Assembly (NCBI GenBank): GCA_026388095.1
Contig: JAPLKL010000069.1
Span: forward strand, 72,117 to 108,686
Length of the DNA stretch: 36,570 bases
Source: Elusimicrobiota bacterium
Lineage (GTDB): Bacteria > Elusimicrobiota > Elusimicrobia > UBA1565 > UBA9628
Reading direction: 5' to 3'
This document shows positions 31,803 to 36,570 of the stretch, one piece after another. The position numbers and the translations under genes are program-made. The notes below the pieces were generated by a model. That model was not told the origin of the DNA, ran no database searches, and saw only the letters and a list, made by a program, of their open reading frames with translations. Every line of letters starts with the position of its first letter. Position 1 is the first letter of the stretch.

Positions 31803-32592
31803 GAGGAGTGCCTCCTTCCGGGACGGCCTGCGCCGAAGGCGCAGGTGCCGGGGCCGCAGCGGCCGGCTGGGCTACGGGCGCCGGGGCCGCCGCGGTGGCC
31901 AGAGCGGCCTGCGCGGCCGCGGCGCTCTCCGCGGCCTTGGCCAGCTGCTGGAACTCCTTGGCGCCCTTGACGAAATGCAGCTTCTTGAAGATCCAGACCT
32001 TCACGCCGATGATCCCGGCGGTGGTATAGGCCTCCGCGGTCCCGTAGTCCACGTCCGCGGAATACGTATGCAGGGGCACGCGGCCCTCACGGGCCCACTC
32101 GCGCCGCGCGATCTCGGCGCCGTTGAGGCGCCCGCCCACCATGACCTTGATGCCCAGGGCTCCGGACTGCATGGTGCGCTCGATGGACCGCCGCATGGCG
32201 CGGCGATACGCGATGCGCTTCTCGAGTTGGATGGCGATGGCCTCGGCCACCAGCCGCGGGTCGAGCTCGGGGTCCTTGATCTCCATCACGTTGATGAAGG
32301 TCTTGCGCTGGGTGAGCCCCTCGATCTGGCCGCGGATGCCCTCGATGTCGGCCCCGCGCTTGCCGATGACCACGCCCGGCCGGGCGGTATGGATGTTCAC
32401 GCGCAGGTAGGAACCCGCGCGCTCGATGCCGACCCAACTGACCGCCGCCATGCGGAAGGTCTTCTTGACCAGGTTGCGGATCTTGAAATCCTCGCCGATC
32501 AAGGCCGGCATCTCCCGCAGCGAGAACCACTTGGATTCCCAATCCGCGGTGTAGCCCAGGCGCATCGCCTTGGGATGTGTTTTGTTGCCCAT
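31789..32592 (-). CDS. rpsC: 30S ribosomal protein S3
   Basis: A 267-residue S3 with the KH domain ([20 protein letters not shown]) and the C-terminal domain ending [12 protein letters not shown]. It lines the mRNA entry channel. The last 55 residues are an Ala/Pro-rich tail, more extended than typical. ATG 32592 follows rplV by 3 nt. Confidence 0.96.
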   Translation of the reverse strand: MGNKTHPKAMRLGYTADWESKWFSLREMPALIGEDFKIRNLVKKTFRMAAVSWVGIERAGSYLRVNIHTARPGVVIGKRGADIEGIRGQIEGLTQRKTFINVMEIKDPELDPRLVAEAIAIQLEKRIAYRRAMRRSIERTMQSGALGIKVMVGGRLNGAEIARREWAREGRVPLHTYSADVDYGTAEAYTTAGIIGVKVWIFKKLHFVKGAKEFQQLAKAAESAAAAQAALATAAAPAPVAQPAAAAPAPAPSAQAVPEGGTPHADA

Positions 32593-32595
32593 GAT

Positions 32596-32958
32596 TTATC
32601 TCCCGGCCTCGTCCGACACCACGACGGTCAGGTGGCAGACCTTGCGTTTGAATGTGTTGGCCCGGCCCATGGGCGCGGGCATGACCCGGCGCATCTGGCC
32701 CATCGGCCCCTTGCCCGACCAGCAGGACTTGATGTAGACCCGCTCCGGGACCAAGGTCTTGCCCGCGAGCCTGGCCTTGATGGTCAGGTTGGCGGCGGCG
32801 GAGCGCACGGCCTTGGCGATCATGCCGCCGCAGGCCCGCGGGATCAAGGGCAGCATCTGCTCGGCTTGCAGCACCGACTTGCCCCGGATCTCCTTGAGGA
32901 CCTGCGCGACCTTGCGCGTCCCGAATCTCTGGAATCTGGCGTAGGCTGTGGCTTCCAT
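32596..32958 (-). CDS. rplV: 50S ribosomal protein L22
   Basis: A 120-residue L22 lining the exit tunnel. It begins MEATAYARFQRFGTRKVAQV and has the tunnel-loop KGPMGQMRRVMPAPMGRANT. Ten nt separate it from rpsS. Confidence 0.96.
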   Translation of the reverse strand: MEATAYARFQRFGTRKVAQVLKEIRGKSVLQAEQMLPLIPRACGGMIAKAVRSAAANLTIKARLAGKTLVPERVYIKSCWSGKGPMGQMRRVMPAPMGRANTFKRKVCHLTVVVSDEAGR

Positions 32959-32968
32959 GTTATTGGCC

Positions 32969-33253
32969 TCAGGTCAGGGTGGTGGACTCTTTATGGGCCC
33001 CACCATGTCCCCGGAAATACCGGGTGAAGGAGAACTCCCCCAGCTTGTGGCCCACCATCTGCTCGGTGATGTAGATGGGCAGGAACTTGCGCCCGTTATG
33101 CACCGCGAAAGTGTGCCCGACGAACTCCGGCGGGATGGTGCTGCGCCGAGCCCAGGTCTTGATGGGCCTTTTCTCCCCGGAGGCGGTCATCTTCTGGACC
33201 TTTATGAGAAGTTTGGCGTCGACGAACGGCCCCTTGCGGCTGGATCTGCTCAT
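32969..33253 (-). CDS. rpsS: 30S ribosomal protein S19
   Basis: A 94-residue S19 in the 30S head. It begins [19 protein letters not shown] and contains [20 protein letters not shown] and [15 protein letters not shown]. It is 9 nt after rplB. Confidence 0.98.
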   Translation of the reverse strand: MSRSSRKGPFVDAKLLIKVQKMTASGEKRPIKTWARRSTIPPEFVGHTFAVHNGRKFLPIYITEQMVGHKLGEFSFTRYFRGHGGAHKESTTLT

Positions 33254-33262
33254 AGCTCCCTC

Positions 33263-34105
<843 letters not shown>

Positions 34106-34114
34106 AGATCCTTC

Positions 34115-34429
34115 CTAGGAGGCCTGCTCCGCGACCTCGATTTTCTGACCCTTGCCGATGGTCACGATGGCCTTCTTCCAGTCGGGGCGCATGCCGCCGC
34201 CGCGTCCGTAGCGGCGGAACTTGCCCGGCACCACCATCGTGCGCACGGCCAGGACGTCGACCTTGAACAGGGCCTGGACCGCCCGCCGGATGCTCCCCTT
34301 GTCGGCGGCGCGCGCCACCTCGAAGGCGTACTGGTTGTACTTCTCCTTCTGGATCGTGCTGCGCTCGGTCAGCAGCGGCCGCACGATGACGCCGTAGGTC
34401 TCGTCCGAAACGGGGATGGTCTTGGCCAT
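34115..34429 (-). CDS. rplW: 50S ribosomal protein L23
   Basis: A 104-residue L23, the docking site of trigger factor and SRP at the tunnel exit. It shows VIVRPLLTERSTIQKEKYNQ, YAFEVARAADKGSIRRAVQ and the loop FRRYGRGGGMRPDWKKAIVT. It follows rplD by 1 nt. Confidence 0.97.
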   Translation of the reverse strand: MAKTIPVSDETYGVIVRPLLTERSTIQKEKYNQYAFEVARAADKGSIRRAVQALFKVDVLAVRTMVVPGKFRRYGRGGGMRPDWKKAIVTIGKGQKIEVAEQAS

Positions 34430-34430
34430 G

Positions 34431-35156
34431 TCAGTCTCCCTTGCTCTTGCGGCCAGCCCGCTCCGCCTTCGGCGCGGCGGCCTTGAGGTCGGCGGCCTTG
34501 CCCGCGATGGCCTTGGCGTCCCCCAAAGACGCGCAGCGCGCCTGCAGCTTCTCCAGCGCCGGCTGGGTGACCACCAGACGCCGGGCCCGCAGCACGCTGT
34601 AGGCGCTGACGTCGGCGGCCAGGGCCAGCTCCACGTTCGGGATGTTGCGGCTGGCCTGGGCGAGCTTGGCGTCGGGAGCGTCGAGGACCAGCAAGGTGCA
34701 GCCTTTGCGGTCGCCGCACTTGAGGGACTCGAGCAGCGCGAGCACGGCCTTGGTCTTGGCCTCTTCCACGCCCAGGCTCTCCACGAACACGAAAGCGCCC
34801 TCCGCCTGCTTGGCGGACAAGGCGTGGACCAGGGCCAGGCGGGCCTTGGCCCGGGGGAAGTCCAGGTGCACGTGCCCGGCGCGCGGACCGAAGGTGACGC
34901 CGCCGTGGCGCCACAGCGGCGAGCGGAAGGAGCCCGCGCGGGCCCGTCCGGTTCCCTTCTGCTTCCAAGGCTTCTTGCCGGACCCGGAGACCTCGGCGCG
35001 CGTCTTGGTGTTCGCCGTGCCCCGCCGCTGGTTGGCCAGGTAGACCGTCACGTACTCGTGCAGGAACTCCGGCGAGGGGCGCCGGCCGAAGACGGCGTCG
35101 GTGAGTTCGACCTTGCCGACCTCCGCCCCCTTGACGTTCAGTAGTTGCGCTTGCAT
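34431..35156 (-). CDS. rplD: 50S ribosomal protein L4
   Basis: A 241-residue L4 whose loop (RGTANTKTRAEVSGSGKKPW, KQKGTGRARAGSFRSPLWRH) reaches the exit tunnel. ATG 35156 (MQAQLLNVKGAEVGKVEL) is the family start; longer in-frame readings come from rplC. The C-terminus carries a Lys/Ala-rich tail of about 20 residues. It is 8 nt after rplC. Confidence 0.96.
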   Translation of the reverse strand: MQAQLLNVKGAEVGKVELTDAVFGRRPSPEFLHEYVTVYLANQRRGTANTKTRAEVSGSGKKPWKQKGTGRARAGSFRSPLWRHGGVTFGPRAGHVHLDFPRAKARLALVHALSAKQAEGAFVFVESLGVEEAKTKAVLALLESLKCGDRKGCTLLVLDAPDAKLAQASRNIPNVELALAADVSAYSVLRARRLVVTQPALEKLQARCASLGDAKAIAGKAADLKAAAPKAERAGRKSKGD

Positions 35157-35164
35157 GGAATCCT

Positions 35165-35959
35165 CTATGGCGCGGCCTTGGTGGGCTTCTTGCCGCTGAT
35201 GATGTTGCCCATCTTGTCCTTGCGGACGGTGGGCAGGACAGGAGCGGTGTAATGCTTCTTGGCCATCACGGTCTCGGAAATCGTGACCAAGCCGCCCCGG
35301 GGACCGGGCACGGGACCGGCGAGGTAGATCAGGTTCTCGCGGGGGTCGACCTTGATGACCTCGAGCTTGAGCGTGCTCTCGGTCACGGCGCCCATGTGGC
35401 CGGCCATGCGCTGGCCGGGCAGCACGCGGCCCAGAGACCGGCGGGACGCCAGAGAGCCCGGCGAACGCTCCTTGTCCGAAGCGCCGTGGGAGGCGGGCAT
35501 GCCGCGGAAGCCGTGGCGCTTCATGACGCCGGCGAAGCCCCGGCCCTTGGTCGTGGCCTGGACGTCGACGTAGTCGCCCGGCTTGAAGACGCCGTCGAGG
35601 CTGACCGTCTGGCCCGCTTCCAGGCCCTTGACGTCGGCGACGCGGACCTCGCGGGTCCAGCGCGCCGGCGCGCAGCCGGCCTTCTTGAACTGCCCCAGCT
35701 CGGGCTTGGTGAAGTGCTTCTCGGGGCGCGCGCCGAAGCCCAGCTGGACCGCGTTGTAGCCGTCCGGGCCCTGCGCCGATTTGACCCGCACCACCGGACA
35801 AGGCCCGGCCTTGACCACGGTCACGCCGAACAGGCGGTTGCTCCGCCCATACATCTGGGTCATGCCGACCTTCTCGCCCAGGATGGTGCGGAAATTGACG
35901 GGCGCCCGCTTGTCGACGGCGGCCGCCTTCTCTTCCGGCTTCGCTTCTTCTGCGCTCAT
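35165..35959 (-). CDS. rplC: 50S ribosomal protein L3
   Basis: A 264-residue L3, an early assembly protein reaching the peptidyl-transferase centre. The core begins about residue 25 (ILGEKVGMTQMYG) and includes GRGFAGVMKRHGFRG, SPGSLASRRSLGRVLPGQRM and AGHMG. The first 24 residues and the last 30 are extensions rich in Ala, Glu and Lys. It is 11 nt after rpsJ. Confidence 0.96.
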   Translation of the reverse strand: MSAEEAKPEEKAAAVDKRAPVNFRTILGEKVGMTQMYGRSNRLFGVTVVKAGPCPVVRVKSAQGPDGYNAVQLGFGARPEKHFTKPELGQFKKAGCAPARWTREVRVADVKGLEAGQTVSLDGVFKPGDYVDVQATTKGRGFAGVMKRHGFRGMPASHGASDKERSPGSLASRRSLGRVLPGQRMAGHMGAVTESTLKLEVIKVDPRENLIYLAGPVPGPRGGLVTISETVMAKKHYTAPVLPTVRKDKMGNIISGKKPTKAAP

Positions 35960-35970
35960 AAATCCTCTTA

Positions 35971-36294
35971 TTAAAGCTTGATCTCGACGTCCACGCCCGC
36001 CGGCAGATCGAGCTTCATCAGTTCATCGACCGTTTTCTGCGTGGTCGAATTGAGCTCGATGAGACGTTTATGCACCCGCATCTCGAACTGCTCACGCGAT
36101 TTTTTGTCGACGTGGGGAGACCGGAGAACCGTGTACTTCTTGATGTGAGTGGGCAACAAAACGGGGCCCGATACGACGGCCCCGGTGCGTTGCGCCGTCT
36201 CGACGATCTTGCCTACGCTCGTGTCCAAGACCCTATGATCGTAGGCACGAAGGCGGATACGGATTCTCTGCTGCGGATGATTCGTCTCTGCCAT
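35971..36294 (-). CDS. rpsJ: 30S ribosomal protein S10 (NusE)
   Basis: A 107-residue S10, also the antitermination factor NusE that can link ribosome and RNA polymerase through NusG. It shows [35 protein letters not shown] and [20 protein letters not shown]. It opens the S10 cluster, 36 nt after tuf. Confidence 0.98.
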   Translation of the reverse strand: MAETNHPQQRIRIRLRAYDHRVLDTSVGKIVETAQRTGAVVSGPVLLPTHIKKYTVLRSPHVDKKSREQFEMRVHKRLIELNSTTQKTVDELMKLDLPAGVDVEIKL

Positions 36295-36330
36295 AGCTAT
36301 TATACCTTAATTCCCCTGGATTTTTACGCC
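36295..36330 (-). promoter_or_regulatory. tuf-rpsJ spacer with -10-like box
   Basis: On the minus strand the spacer holds TATAAT (36299-36304) only 4 nt before the rpsJ ATG, with GTAAAA 17 nt upstream as a poor -35 match. AAGG precedes the TATAAT. If it is a promoter, rpsJ mRNA would be nearly leaderless; more likely rpsJ is read from the tuf transcript. Confidence 0.3.
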
Positions 36331-36570
36331 CTAATCCATGATGTCGCTGACCACGCCGGCGCCGACCGTGTGGCCGCCTTCGCGCACGGCGAAGCGCAGC
36401 CCCTTCTCCATCGCGATCGGGACGATCAGCTCCGCCTCGATGTCGATGTTGTCGCCCGGCATGATCATCTCCACGCCCGGAGGCAGCGTCACCGCTCCCG
36501 TCACGTCCGTGGTCCGGAAGTAGAACTGCGGCCGGTAGCCCTTGAAGAACGGCGTGTGCCGCCCGCCCTC
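36331..36570 (-). CDS. tuf: Elongation factor Tu (C-terminal part, cut by window)
   Basis: The last 79 codons and stop of EF-Tu are seen: [34 protein letters not shown] and the terminal [17 protein letters not shown], i.e. domain III. EF-Tu brings aminoacyl-tRNA to the ribosome. The 5' part lies beyond the right edge. Its place before rpsJ is the usual str-S10 junction. Confidence 0.98.
   Translation of the reverse strand, partial: EGGRHTPFFKGYRPQFYFRTTDVTGAVTLPPGVEMIMPGDNIDIEAELIVPIAMEKGLRFAVREGGHTVGAGVVSDIMD

Overview
The window is a GC-rich bacterial chromosomal segment. It holds about 27 kb of tightly packed minus-strand housekeeping genes (tuf down to position 9031), a short plus-strand gene group (3.6-9.1 kb), and the end of another minus-strand operon (1-3.6 kb). 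The tuf-S10-spc-alpha ribosomal cluster is in classical order. Zinc-binding Cys motifs are kept in S4, S14, L36 and adenylate kinase. Several proteins carry long Ala/Pro/Lys or Gly/Arg/His tails. Together with secreted proteins that have Ala/Pro-rich leaders, this suggests an uncultured Gram-negative-type lineage; Elusimicrobiota is my best guess, as an inference and not a proof.

Layout. (1) 1-3577, minus: a secreted protein resembling zinc-dependent phospholipase C (cut by the window edge), a small anchored protein, and a transmembrane TPR-Ser/Thr kinase driven by a near-consensus promoter (TTGACA-17 nt-TACACT). (2) 3576-7185, plus: NYN-domain protein, FAD amine/sarcosine oxidase-like enzyme, CcdA, a diiron ferritin-like protein and a NicO-like metal transporter, all overlapping or within 8 nt. 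(3) 7185-7729: about 0.5 kb without a gene but dense in inverted repeats, closed by a terminal helix. It is a candidate large structured RNA and the most novel-looking item here. (4) 7730-9064, plus: an exported-looking TrpF-like protein. (5) 9031-36570, minus: tuf, rpsJ through rplQ, then without a break mreB, mreC, mreD, mrdA, rng, an AMIN-amidase, murI, rho, ridA and a polytopic membrane protein.

How the genes work together. The minus-strand block couples translation (ribosomal proteins, IF-1, EF-Tu, RNA polymerase alpha), protein export (SecY), nucleotide supply (Adk) and N-terminal processing (Map) to cell elongation (MreBCD, PBP2), wall remodelling (amidase), D-glutamate supply (MurI), and RNA decay and termination (RNase E/G, Rho). 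Many junctions are four-base ATGA/GTGA overlaps, which implies translational coupling. The Rho is unusual: it lacks the N-terminal cold-shock-like RNA-binding domain and has instead a Gly/His/Arg-rich disordered segment. RNase E/G also carries a long disordered Arg/Gln-rich N-terminal extension.
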